Shown here one piece after another: positions 1-10,849 of a stretch of DNA of 64,000 nucleotides. The translations under genes were made by a program, and so were the position numbers. The notes beneath the pieces were generated by a model, which did no database searches, was not told the origin of the DNA, and saw only the letters and a program-made list of their open reading frames with translations. The stretch spans positions 744,001 through 808,000 of the forward strand of contig BSYQ01000012.1 of assembly GCA_030272585.1 (NCBI GenBank). The letters are read 5' to 3'. Source of the stretch: Bryopsis sp. KO-2023. Lineage: Eukaryota; Chlorophyta; Ulvophyceae; Bryopsidales; Bryopsidaceae. Within the stretch, counting starts at the first letter, position 1. Each line of letters starts with the position of its first letter.

Positions 1-859
1 CCTGCCCCTGCTTGTTGAAGGTTGGAAATCCTAGCTCCTACCTTGTCACACCCCTCCCCCCCCCCAAAAAAAAAAAAAAAAGAAAAAGAAAAAGGGAAAG
101 GAAAATAAAACAAGTCTGTGTTCGAGGTTCGCACCTGTGCATTGTACACTTTCTTGAAAAAGTGAAAAAAAAACCCACAACAGGATGCTGGTCCATCGAA
201 TTCTTGCTTTCTCCAATCATGTTGATTTGCTGTCCAAATAGATTCTTGCAAAGGTAAAATCAGTTCGCTGGATTGATGGATGGACAACGAATCAAAGGAT
301 CGACTTCAAAAATGGATGGCTTCCCATGACTCCACAGAGAAAACCCCCAGCTTTTCTTGGTTATGTTTTCAGGGGCTGGAGAATCCCAGAGGGCTCTTTG
401 CGCTTCAAATTCTGACCTGTGCAGCTTATCTGAACGCGCTTTGCTGCAAGTTACTCCCGGAACCAGGAAGCCAAGGAAGGGAAAAAATTAACCCTCAACA
501 ACGAAGGCAACATCCAGGCGATCGCCACCATTGACAGAATCCCCTTCAGAAGAAGAAGACGATCCCAAACCTTAAGAGGAAGAGGGCTCGGGGCCGGACT
601 GGGTGGTGCTCGTTGCAATCACAGATGAAATCGAACCTCCTGAAGACGCTGCTGCCATTATCGCAACACCACCAGGAACGCTGCCCTCACCAACGCAAGG
701 CCGACCGGCCGGCCGTAGTGGGTAGGACTGCACTGGATTTTTTTGCATTGTGTGAAGGTCTGTAGCACTCCTGCTAGTACTACTCATGAGCTCAACAGTC
801 GCCACCAAATCCATTTCCTTCAGAAAGTTCCCACCCCATTCAATTTGTTGATTGTGTTT
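1..859. other. No gene resolved; possible decayed 5' part of ASNSD1-like pseudogene
   Basis: The stretch starts with C-, A- and G-rich low complexity. From about 530 to 720 the plus strand has a broken, acidic reading frame with internal stops. It may be the eroded N-terminal half of the pseudogene that follows, but I see no recognisable glutaminase motif there. Confidence 0.3.
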
Positions 860-1552
860 AGGGGAAAATCTTGAGAGGGGTGCAGTGTTTCGAACTGTAG
901 ATGAGGTGTGACTGTATGGAGTGGCGAATGGGACACGAAACTTCAGACGACCCCTCGTCGCTACTCAGATCTGGCCCTGTTGTGGTGCTGTTCAGTGGAG
1001 GGCTCAACACCACACTGTTGCCTGCTCTGCTGCATTTGTGCCTGCCATCGGATGCTCCTATTGATCTTGTGAACGTTTCATTTACCAAAGAGACATCGCC
1101 AGATTGAGTGGGGAGCATCGAATCAGTCAGGGAACTCAGGCAATGGGCCCCTGATAGGCTGTGGCGGCTTGTTGAGGTTGATTCTTCCCTCGATGAGGTG
1201 GATGGTCTCAGGTGACACATCTATTCTTTTTCCAATTCATGAAGGATCATCGTGGGGTTAACAGCCGTCTAATAGTTTTTGGCCTGATCAACAGATCAGA
1301 CCTTCTGGCCCTACTGCACCCGTGATCGTCGATTTTGGACCCGAATGTTGGTGCCCCTCTGTGGTTGGCAGCAAGAGATACACTCAACATGATTTCTGAC
1401 CCACTGGACAGCTCAGATGAAGTTGTTGTGGAGGCAGTTCGATACATGGTGCGGAGTTCACATCGTCGGCTCCTGTGGTTTTGACAGGGCATGGTGCCGC
1501 CGATCAGTGCTGTGGATATGCTCGCCATAAGTCAAGGTCTGTTGCTCCATCC

Positions 1553-2515
1553 CAGAGCTGGGCTGTACCGTAACGACCCCCTACGGTACGGTACGACACG
1601 TTACATACCGTACCGTACCGTAAGGGGTCGTTACGGTACGGTACGGTACCGGATATTTTCACGTTACGGTACAACATCGGTACCGGGTCGGTACAATACG
1701 TTGTCGCCAACGGGCGCCACCCGTGTAACGGTCGTTGTTGCAACGTGTCACTGACGTTGTTGTACCGACACAGACAGTACGACGTTCGGTACAACAACGT
1801 AATGACGTTGCAGTAACGTCATGTGGATGACGTACAAAGTGACCCCCGCAGGGTCCCCAGAACCCAAGGGAACCGAGTGGGATTCGAACACCGTACCGCA
1901 CGATGCCAAATCATCTACACTGAGCGCTAAGCCAAGTGGACCACGATGATTTTGTGGTTGTTGCAATGATATACCCTAATTTCACAGAATTACAAACAGA
2001 TTAAGGTATATGATCGCAACAGCCACAAAATCATCGTGGTCCACTTGGCTTAGCGCTCAGTGTAGATGATTTGGCATCGTGCGGTACGGTGTTCGAATCC
2101 CACTCGGTTCCCTTGGGTTCTGGGGACCCTGCGAGGGTCACTTTGTACGTCATCCACATGACGTTACTGCAACGTCATTACGTTGTTGTACCGACCTGGC
2201 CGTTGTTGTAACGTGTTATCGTTACACGTAACGCAACCGATCGTTGTTGTAACGTCTTGCCTCGGTGCGGACGTTATAGCAGCCGGTGTAGACGTTACTG
2301 ATAACGTACTGCGTTACAACAACGCTTTGGCGTTACAGTAACGTCGGATCGTTGTTGTACCGGACTTGGACGTTGTTGTACCGACTGGGTCGTTGTTGTA
2401 ACGTGTGCAACGTGTTGTAACGTCCGGTCGGTGCGTGCACCGACCGGACACGTTACTGTACCGACCCTGTGCGTTACGGTACGGTGCGTTACAAACGGGT
2501 TACTGCCCAGCTCTG
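1553..2515. mobile_element. hAT-like non-autonomous foldback element with 8-bp target-site duplication
   Basis: The element begins CAGAGCTGGGC and ends with its exact inverse, GCCCAGCTCTG. It is flanked on both sides by CTCCATCC (1545-1552 and 2516-2523). An 8-bp duplication and an inverted repeat starting CA are the hallmarks of the hAT superfamily. Inside, tandem variants of TACCGTACCG and ACGTTGTTGTAACGT surround a near-perfect inverted repeat of about 182 bp per arm (1796-1977 and 2004-2186) with a 26-bp spacer. There is no transposase frame, so it must have moved in trans. Removing the element and one duplication restores a continuous reading frame across the insertion point (ARHKSRSVAPS then SLTAF). 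That shows insertion into what was coding sequence. Confidence 0.85.
2046..2100 (+). other. tRNA-like A-box/B-box pair inside the foldback (mirrored on the minus strand)
   Basis: TGGCTTAGCGC (2046-2056) resembles an RNA polymerase III A box. TGTTCGAATCC (2090-2100) resembles a B box at tRNA-like spacing. The same pair appears inverted in the left arm around 1880-1935. The T-stem pairs poorly and no acceptor stem can be formed, so this is not a functional tRNA. It looks like a tRNA-derived promoter relic captured in the palindrome. Confidence 0.45.
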
Positions 2516-3366
2516 CTCCATCCTCACTGACAGCATTCCAACGCAAAGATTCGTCTGGGATCCAATTCCATGCTAGAGAAACAATGAGACGAACAGAGAA
2601 ACCTGTGGAAACATGTAAGTCTTGCGCGATGCCGCCCAAAACATGAGGGTTTAACGAACAGTTGCAATGCCCGATGTCAGGTGTCGGGAGGGTGCCTTGC
2701 ACAGGTTGAGAAGCGAAGTTCAGATGGAGCTCCGTCGGTTATGGAAGACAAATTTGGGGCGAGATGATCGTGTTGTGTCTGATCACTGCCGAGAGGCCAG
2801 ATTTCCTTTCCGAGACGAGGAGGTTGCGGTCCTATTTGCACATCTTCCGTTGTAGGTCAGAACCTGACGCTGTAAAGAGCAGTACTGTGTGCTTCAGCGG
2901 TGCAATCGCAACTTTGCCTCTTTTGCCTCTTGAAAATCAGTGACATTCAGCAGTTCTGCAGCAGCCTTTTCGTTTGCTTCCTCGTCTGGCAAGAGCTATA
3001 ATTTTTCTCACGATCCGGCAACCTTTACAGGCGAAGGCGACAAAATGGTGGTGAGGGAATATTTGAGGAGTCTTGAAGTCTTGGAGAGTGCGGCCTCCAG
3101 GAAGAAGTGCGCAATCCAGTTCGGCAGCAGGGTCAGCAAACTATCTAATTGTCGCTATTTCAGCAGCAGCCAGGCAGCCAACAAAACAAGTGCAGGCTGT
3201 GTGGATCTCACAGATGTCCATGGGTTTGGGTTTGGGTTTACACGATGGTTTTGGTACAGGTTATGGTCGTGTGTTTTTGACAACAAAAGTTTGGGAGATG
3301 TACAGATGCTGGGGATTTTGTAACATGAAAACACACATTTCACATGATTGAGATAGCATTGGTTAT

Positions 3367-4202
3367 GTGCGGGGTGTTTAAAAACCACCGCACATGGACC
3401 GATCTGCCCCGCACAAACCGGAAATAACGCCGCACTGCTCATCAACTAACAACCCCGCACACAGCCTCACCAGCCCCGCATGGCTCTGCGATGATATGAC
3501 CCGATTACTGCGAGGTATGGGAGACCCCGCACAAAGCCTCACCAACCCCGCACGGCTCTGTGCGATGTTATGACCCGATTACTGCGAGGTATGGGAGACC
3601 CCGCACAAAGCCTCACCAACCCCGCACAGCGCTGTGCGATGTTATGACCCGGTTACTGCGAGGTGCGAGGGACCCCGCACAAAGCCAAACCAAACCCGCA
3701 CACATCCACCACACCAACCCCGCACGGCTCTGTGCGATGTTATGACCCGATTACTGCGAGGTCTGAGAGACCTCGCACAAAGCCAAACCAAACCCGCACA
3801 GCGCTGTGCGATGTTATGACCCGGTTACTGCGAGGTGCGAGGGACCCCGCACAAAGCCACACCAACCCCGCACGGCTCTGTGCGAAGTTTTGAGCCGATT
3901 ACTGCGGGGTACAGTAAACCTCGCACAGAGGTTGACGTCTTTGTCGCCACCCTACCCCGCACAGGATCTGCGGCTCAGCCCCGCACAGGCACCTCGCACA
4001 GACACGCTGGAACCCCGCACACTGTGCGGGGTTTATATTCCCCTGTGCGGGGTAGGGTGGCGACAAAGACGTCAACCTCTGTGCGAGGTTCACTGTACCC
4101 CGCAGTAATCGGCTCAAAACTTCGCACAGAGCCGTGCGGGGTTGGTGTGGCTTTGTGCGGGGCAGTGTAGTTCATGTGCGGGGTGTCAAAATGACCCCGC
4201 AC
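3367..4202. repeat. Foldback repeat of GTGCGGGG/CCCCGCAC words with ~74-bp tandem units
   Basis: The segment opens with GTGCGGGGTGTTTAAAAACC and closes with a similar self-complementary hairpin, GTGCGGGGTGTCAAAATG. From 3477 to about 3890 a roughly 74-bp unit containing GCGATGTTATGACCCGATTA is repeated five times with drift. The right half is a large palindrome: 3844-3964 pairs with 4043-4163 (about 121 bp per arm) around a 78-bp spacer. I found no coding content and no clear target duplication. It is probably a non-autonomous DNA element or a satellite-like foldback. Confidence 0.75.
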
Positions 4203-4499
4203 ACAGGGGAATTTCCCATAGTGTAAGTTATTTCTATTGCCCCCCCAGTTTTTCCTTGCCCAAAAGAAACTATCACTCAGGCATGGTCAACTCTATTCTT
4301 GTTAAGGAAAAAACCCTTTGGAACACCAAAACCCCTTGTAAAGCTTTCTTTTTCTAGGTCATCGATCGAAAAAGCTATTTCGCTCTTGTTGTTGTTTCGT
4401 TTCAAGTCAATTCTTTTGGCTTAAAAGCTCTTGGTCACTCGACATAAAAAGGAAGAAAAAGGAAGGCCTATTGATACTGGCTTACTGCTGTGTCTGACA

Positions 4500-4938
4500 C
4501 ATCACAACGGCTGAGACAGTAATCTCACTCTTTCTCACACTCTTTTGCTCCTCTCTGTCTGACTCTGATTTCCGAAAAAAATTGGGGAAAGGGGGTTTCG
4601 ATTCACAACCTTATCCTCGCCCTTTAAGCACCGCTAATCTTTCCGCCTCCGTTCCATTCACACTGGTATCTTGCTACCACGTCCCACGTGGTCACTCTTT
4701 TTTGTATCACCCCTTTTCTGGCACTGACTCATCCATCCAGAAACACAACCGTCTGTCCCACCGTTTCACGGCAAGGGAATTCGTTTACGTCAACGACCGC
4801 GTCAGCCGTCGACCGGTTAGCACAAAGCTCGAGTTTGAGGAGCACGCAAAAAGAAAGGTCCTCGTGAAAACTCCGATCGTCGCTCCGCATTTCGTTTCTG
4901 CATGTACGAAGGATGGACCCCTGGAGGAAGAAAAAACA
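4500..4938 (+). repeat. Conserved 'head' of the mini-intron array element, copy 1
   Basis: This 0.44-kb segment precedes the first array. It recurs inverted at 49295-49815 and 59031-59450, always directly next to an array on the same relative side. Copies 1 and 2 are nearly identical between about 4730 and 4938. A 129-codon frame runs through copy 1, but copy 3 has a TGA in it (GCATGAACG where copy 1 has GCATGTACG). The other base differences seen in that frame also change amino acids, so coding is unlikely. The head ends in ACAA|GTGAGT, a consensus donor that starts the first array intron. Confidence 0.7.
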
Positions 4939-6560
4939 AGTGAGTGGGTGGGGTGGGCTGTTGTTTGGTGACTTGTTTTTTTTGTGTGCTGTTTTTCAGG
5001 TTCGAGGATGAGACCCCTGGAGCTCAGAAGGAGGAAAAACAAGTGAGTTGGGGGGTTGGGCTGTTGTTTGGTGACTTGTTTTTTTTGTGTGCTGTTTTTC
5101 AGGTTCGAGGATGAGACCCCTGGAGCTCAGAAGGAGGAAAAACAAGTGAGTTGGGGGGTTGGGCTGTTGTTTGGTGACTTGTTTTTTTGTGTGCTGTGTT
5201 TCAGGTTCGAGGAAGGGACCCCTGGAGCTCTGAAGGAAAGAAAACAAGTGAGTGGGGGTGGGTGGGCTGTTGTTTGGTGACTTGTTTTTTTGTGTGCTGT
5301 GTTTCAGGTTCGAGGATGAAACCCCTGGAGCTCAGAAGGAAGGCAAACAAGTGAGTGGGGGGGTGGGCTGTTGTTTGGTGACTTGTTTTTTTGTGTGCTG
5401 TGTTTCAGGTTCGAGGATGAAACCCCTGGAGCTCAGAAGGAAGGCAAACAAGTGAGTTGGGGGGTGGGCTGTTGTTTGGTGACTTGTTTTTTTGTGTGCT
5501 GTGTTTCAGGTTCGAGGATGAAACCCCTGGAGCTCAGAAGGAAGGCAAACAAGTGAGTTGGGGGGTGGGCTGTTGTTTGGTGACTTGTTTTTTTGTGTGC
5601 TGTGTTTCAGGTTCGAGGATGAAACCCCTGGAGCTCAGAAGGAAGGCAAACAAGTGAGTTGGGGGGTGGGCTGTTGTTTGGTGACTTGTTTTTTTGTGTG
5701 CTGTGTTTCAGGTTCGAGGATGAAACCCCTGGAGCTCAGAAGGAAGGCAAACAAGTGAGTTGGGGGGTGGGCTGTTGTTTGGTGACTTGTTTTTTTGTGT
5801 GCTGTGTTTCAGGTTCGAGGATGAAACCCCTGGAGCTCAGAAGGAAGGCAAACAAGTGAGTTGGGGGGTGGGCTGTTGTTTGGTGACTTGGTTTTTTGTG
5901 TGCTGTGTTTCAGGTTCGAGGATGAAACCCCTGGAGCTCAGAAGGAAGGCAAACAAGTGAGTTGGGGGGTGGGCTGTTGTTTGGTGACTTGTTTTTTTGT
6001 GTGCTGTGTTTCAGGTTCGAGGATGAAACCCCTGGAGCTCAGAAGGAAGGCAAACAAGTGAGTTGGGGGGTGGGCTGTTGTTTGGTGACTTGTTTTTTTG
6101 TGTGCTGTGTTTCAGGTTCGAGGATGAAACCCCTGGAGCTCAGAAGGAAGGCAAACAAGTGAGTTGGGGGGTGGGCTGTTGTTTGGTGACTTGTTTTTTT
6201 GTGTGCTGTGTTTCAGGTTCGAGGATGAAACCCCTGGAGCTCTGAAGGAAAGAAAACAAGTGAGTTGGTGGTGTGGGCTGTTGTTTGGTAACTTGTTTTT
6301 TTGTGTTTGTGTTTCAGGTTCGAGGATGAAACCCCTGGAGCTCTGAAGGAAGGCAAACAAGTGAGTTGGGGGGTGGGCTGTTGTTTGGTGACTTGTTTTT
6401 TTGTGTTTGTGTTTCAGGTTCGAGGATGAAACCCCTGGAGCTCTGAAGGAAAGAAAACAAGTGAGTTGGGGGGTTGGGCTGTTGTTTGGTGACTTGTTTT
6501 TTTGTGTGCTGTGTTTCAGGTTCGAGGAAGGGCCAGGAGCTAAGGGGAGCTGAAGGTGAG
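4930..6560 (+). repeat. Tandem array 1: ~16 units of ~101 bp, each with a complete mini-intron
   Basis: Each unit has a 43-nt 'exon' (from GTTCGAGGATGAAACCCC through GGCAAACAA) followed by a 58-nt 'intron' that starts GTGAGT, continues with TTGTTTTTTTGTGTGC and ends TTTCAG. From about 5440 to 6240 the period is exactly 101 bp. Donor, pyrimidine tract and acceptor are intact in every unit I read. The last unit changes to GAAGGGCCAGGAGCTAAGG and again ends at a donor-like AAG|GTGAGT (about 6553). The 43-nt exon is not a multiple of three, so serial splicing would not keep a frame. Confidence 0.85.
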
Positions 6561-7177
6561 TTGTCTGAGGTTGATATTTTCTGTTAAATAGTGCTGACCG
6601 TTGATGTGGGTCAAACGCTCTAGACTGACAAGTTTCTTTTTGGTATTTTCTAGAATAGAAAATAAAAATTCCACAACGTCCAGGATTTCTAGAACCGGCT
6701 CTTTTTGAAGGTGCACACACGTCCTGGGTAAGACATAGAACTGCCAGATTTGATAACATTATCAGCAAGACCCTCGAGAGTCGTTGGTTTGATTCGTAGT
6801 GGGTACTTATGTTCAGATTTCAAATAGTGCTGATGGGGTGCAACTAATTGGGTAGACGAACTTGAGGTGCTTCGCACTTCGGCTTTTGATTTTGTGAAAA
6901 CCATTCGACTCCACAGATTTTCATTCACCAACCGCTTATAACGTTCCTGGTTTTTGTTTAGACTTATCAACCCCTAACCCACCACAGCATTCAGAGTTTT
7001 TCATGTTCTGCCTTTATCAATTCCCTTGGATTTAAAGGGAAAAAAATTAAAATCAAAACTGAAAATTGACGACCTAATGAGCGACCCAAAGTTCCCGCCC
7101 CAAACCACTGGTGTTGACCCCAGCCCTCTTGGCATTTTTCTCTTCGTCCAGCCTACCCTACTATCCGATACCCAGGG
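6561..7177. other. Spacer without recognisable gene
   Basis: Both strands have short open stretches but no convincing exon. Base composition is ordinary for the spacers here. Confidence 0.4.
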
Positions 7178-9081
7178 ATGAGTAGGCACGCCTCGGGTTG
7201 CCTACCACGATCTGTCGACACAACACCGAGCAGCGGAGGTGACTCTTTGCCAGTGACGACTATCGTGCCTCCCCACTCCTGCCAAACTTTCCTTTTACTG
7301 TTGGTATATCTGTTGGCAAAACATTGGGATTGGATGGTAGGGGAAAGCTGCGAGTTCTTCAGTCCGTCTTTGGGCACCACGACGTGGCTACCAGTCGACG
7401 CGGACCTCAACGCGTTCTTTGGACGCGAACCAGGTGCTCGTGACGACCGAGCCGAACCCCCTCGCTACAATCGATATTGTAGCAGCTTTTGGGGCTCGGA
7501 CGAAGTCCCGTGGGGAAACCGGCGCTGCACTCTTTCCAGTGAGCATGACTCGGGCCCAAGTGTTTCTGTTGAGGGGGGTTGCCACAAGGCACGACGTAAA
7601 CAAAGGGGGTCACCATCTCTCTCCAAATGCAAAAATCTTGCAAAGAATCGTCATGCCACTCCACGATCTGGCTGCACCAGTGCCAGAATCGCAGAGTCGA
7701 AATTTCATACGGGCGTGAGGATGGGATCCAGGTCTTGCAGCCAGGAGTCAACCATGAAAAGCAATAGGGTAGATATTCGTTGTACCAAGGACTATACGAC
7801 TGAGAAAAAGAAATCTTATGATGGCAAGAACAAAAGCATGGAACAAGAGAGACGCCTTGAAACTGACGCTGGATTTCTTCAATCCAATATCCAGGTACTT
7901 ATTACTGCTTTTGTCGATTTGATTCTCTGCATATCCTTGAATGATTTGACGAGTGATTGTTGTCTGTGTTGCAGAAGGCCGTGCGCGTTTCAAGAAAGGG
8001 AAACTGCGTCACAGGCGACGGGAGAAAAACAAAAACCGTTGCAACGGGAATTGGGGGTAAAATTGTCTTGGCCGGCGAGGTATGTGGGTTCCTTGTGAAA
8101 CCCAACTTCATCATTCAGCTGCAGTTGAGAACATATATGCAGGAACTGGTGACACCATCGACCACCACGAGAATGATCAATTCTTTGGTATTTCCTGATA
8201 GGGAGTGCAATCTGATTGGCAGCAGCACAAACTTCAAGTTCAAGATCTTGGGAATGGGAACCAAAGCTCCAAAACGGGAAGCACCTTGTCCAGTGGAGAT
8301 GAATCCAGCCAAAGAAGCAAACGTGGCGGGAAAGCCGTCCCTCGATCGCAGACAAGAGTTGAGAACGAGTCCAAACCACAGCTGTCTCAAGAAGAATTCC
8401 AAGAAAGCAATGATACCCACTCCAAGGGGTTTTCAGCAAGAATGAAAAACAAAATGAATCCCACCGCAAACAACGTGAAAAACAGCGGATCCAAGATGCG
8501 GTTTGACACTGCCACACAGGACCCCACCAAAAGAAACTTCTCACAGAGGCCAAAAGCGCCACCACAGCACAGCGACAAAGAGGGGGAGTGGCTATCTGGA
8601 CTAATCCCAGAGGAAATCCTGAAAAGGTTTGGTCTCAATGGAATCTCAAAAGGAACTGCAAGGAGGGTACCAGATCAGCTTCACTTGCACTTTTCGGAAA
8701 AAGAAAGCGCGACAGTCGCAACAACTGATATTCAATATCAGTTCACTTCAAGTTGAAGTGAGGTCCACAGATAGGAATCCAGGGATCTCGAGCATCATGG
8801 ATAGAGCTGTGCCTAGAAATGTGAAAAACAAAAGCATGAAGAAAGAAACAGAAGTGGAATTGAGGGATGGGAGGATGAGGCACTTCCGTACAGCGGATAG
8901 AAAAACGAAAGGAAGGAACTCAAAAGGATTTGAAACAAAAGATGTGGAAGCAAAGGACGGGACAGTTCTTAGCAGGGGGACAAGAAGAGAGACAGCCATC
9001 TCAGCAGAAAATACCACCAAAAAAATGCAGGAAGCACGACACCAAGAAAACCAATCTAATCGACTGAATTGGCAAAGGTGA
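7178..9081 (+). CDS. Putative unidentified gene, low-complexity basic protein
   Basis: An ATG at 7178 opens a frame that runs to a good donor (CAG|GTACTT, about 7894). The next segment begins after TTGCAG at about 7975, stays in phase and ends at GAG|GTATGT (about 8080). A third open segment begins after ATGCAG at about 8142, and further open frames rich in Lys, Arg, Ser and Gln extend to 9081. No domain is recognisable. Composition is unlike the well-supported exons nearby, and several frames are open at once, so part or all of this could be non-coding. Splice sites in phase are the only real support. Confidence 0.25.
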
Positions 9082-9515
9082 TAGATTTGATCGAGACCTG
9101 GTTTAGCATAGATTCATAGCATGAAACCTCATAGAAGAGATCCAGGCCCTAGGGATGTTTTTGATGAGAGAGTGCTCGCTCATTTTCACCAGGTGCTCAA
9201 AAGTACCCTTCAATGAGTATTATTTTCAAATGATTTTTTTTGCCTGAGCCTCACTTTCTTCCGAAAGCATGTGATTGTATGTATTTGAACAACCTATTTG
9301 CTCATTGCATGTTCACCCATACATTGCGTAAATTCTTTAAAAAATCCTGAAGGGGTTCTTAGATTAAACGCTCATTTTCGCCAACAACAGTCATAAACTC
9401 CATGGCATCAACATTTGTTTGCGTCTCATGCAACACTAGGGTCTGACTAATTAAATCATTATCCTGATCACCCCCTATCCCACACAAGATTTCCTCCAGT
9501 AGATTTACCACCACA
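9082..9515. other. Intergenic spacer
   Basis: AT-rich, with no exon-like segment on either strand. It lies 3' of both flanking reading directions. Confidence 0.4.
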
Positions 9516-10574
9516 CTACTTCCTACCCCCTAAACCTGAAGAACTAGTCACGGAGGAGCAAACGGCTCCCAGTATACACGGAATAATGTTGCCCATCAGG
9601 TCATCCGCAGACTCTTCGGTGTCCTTGCCCTTCCTGCGACCTTTCGTGCATCTTGGAGAACGCACTTTTGTTTTCAGCGTGGACTTCTCGCGCTCGACCA
9701 AATCACTGAGCACACAACAGAGGTTATAAGCGTAATATTACGACAACGACCTACCAAATATATCGCAAGACAATATTATATTAATGGCGATTGAATCCAC
9801 TCGACGTTTCGGTGAGACAATTGTTCCTGTCTTGGAGGAAAGTCCAACTCCAAACATCCAACTCACCAGGCAGCAGCCTCGATTTCGGCTCTTTCCATAA
9901 GATTGTTGATTGCCTGCCTAATCCGAATGTCATTGGCTTCTGGAGCCTGCTCGGTGGGTGTCAACAAACACACAGCAAGCTCCATTTCTTGTTCGTTCAC
10001 ATCTGTTGGGACTGGCCCTCTCGCCGGCTGTTCCAAAGGTGGAGCTACGGCGCCAACTGAACCAAATTTCTGCTGACAGCTCATTGCAGCCAGGGCTGAG
10101 ACTCGCAGCCCAGATTCCACCACGATTTCTTGTTTCACCCCTTTCACCACGTGCTCGAGCGCCTCCACAGCCACATCTGAGTTTGGGACGGCCATGCATG
10201 CCTCACACGGAACTTTCGAGAAGGGCTTTTTGACCTGCAGTCATAGGTGATATCTTCTCATAAACAACGTCACTGGCAGGCGATTTTTTTTAGCAGGCAG
10301 GCTAAGAATTTCCGGAAGTGTAAACAAGGCGACATGAGGGAGAGGATACTCAAGCTCTAAAAGAGGTAAAAATATGCACACACACCAACCGCACTTTCGA
10401 CGAAGGGTTTCCCCCAGAGACGGGAAGCTGGGCAATGTTTCTTGAATTTCTTTCGGCAATTCTTTCACTGGGCTGCAGTTTTCGTCCCAGGCCCTGACTG
10501 TCGGCCGTCGACCTAATCGCCTGCCTCCCTGGAGTTATTCGCGTAGCAGATGTCCCGTAAAATACTCCACACAT
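9516..10574 (-). CDS. Unidentified three-exon protein, 245 aa
   Basis: Three exons on the minus strand (10574-10395, 10234-9867, 9705-9516) join in phase with GT-AG introns and end in a stop, giving 245 residues from the ATG at 10574. The middle exon reads with strong coding character (VKKPFSKVPCEACMAVPNSD, later an acidic EQEMELAV stretch). The last exon is basic (TKGRRKGKDTEE) and then hydrophobic with three cysteines. I see no signal peptide and recognise no family. The start is provisional because the frame is also open upstream. The gene lies 275 bp downstream of the BTB gene in the same direction. Confidence 0.6.
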
Positions 10575-10849
10575 CTGGTTACCTGCAAAAGAATTTCCTC
10601 GACAACAAGAGGAATAGCAGCAAAGAAGTCGAGCAAAAGTTTGTGAATGCTCAGGGGACACGCAGCTTATGGTCTTCGAGATGCAACATCAAAATTTGAT
10701 GGCGGCGGGCTTGATGGGATCGGATTTTATTCGTCAATTCCAACTTCACACTCTTATCTCGAACATAATTTACATTTCTTACAAGGGGAAACAAGTCTTT
10801 TCACTCAAAACTGAAAATCGGTCCGCGGACCACCGACAGCTCGTTGGCT

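Larger units (their letters stand above)
860..3323 (+). pseudogene. ASNSD1: Asparagine synthetase domain-containing protein 1 (ASNSD1)-like pseudogene
   Basis: Separate pieces in the right order match the C-terminal ATP-dependent synthetase domain of ASNSD1: the PP-loop region (966-1107, core VVVLFSGGLNTT), a segment ending DEVDGLR (to 1211), an intron with GTGACA donor, then SSILDPNVGAPLWLAARDTL, VVLTGHGAADQCCGYARHKS, NLGRDDRVVSDHCREARFPF (2690-2855) and KKCAIQFGSRVSKL (about 3105-3150). It is disabled. In-frame TGA codons sit at 1105-1107 and 1323-1325, where the family has a charged residue or arginine. The frame shifts near 890-900 and again at about 1455-1475. A 963-bp transposon interrupts the coding sequence at 1553. 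The PP-loop is also degenerate: the aspartate of the usual SGGxDS is asparagine. The distal exons are still open. Family assignment rests on my knowledge of ASNSD1 motifs and is strong for the 2690-3150 part. Later parts of the final frame (after about 3215) may be intron or UTR. Confidence 0.75.

Noticed and set aside
2020..2120. Functional tRNA gene
   Set aside because: Box-like words are present but the T-stem mispairs and there is no acceptor stem.
860..3323. TGA as a sense codon (alternative genetic code)
   Set aside because: Both cysteine-rich paralogues end at TGA right after their conserved terminal cysteine, and no TGA occurs in 8.5 kb of ankyrin/U-box coding sequence.
4582..4971. 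129-codon protein in head copy 1
   Set aside because: Copy 3 carries a stop in the same frame, and the substitutions among copies that I checked change amino acids.
7990..8565. 191-codon minus-strand frame
   Set aside because: Low-complexity mirror of Lys/Gln-rich plus frames, with no splice support.
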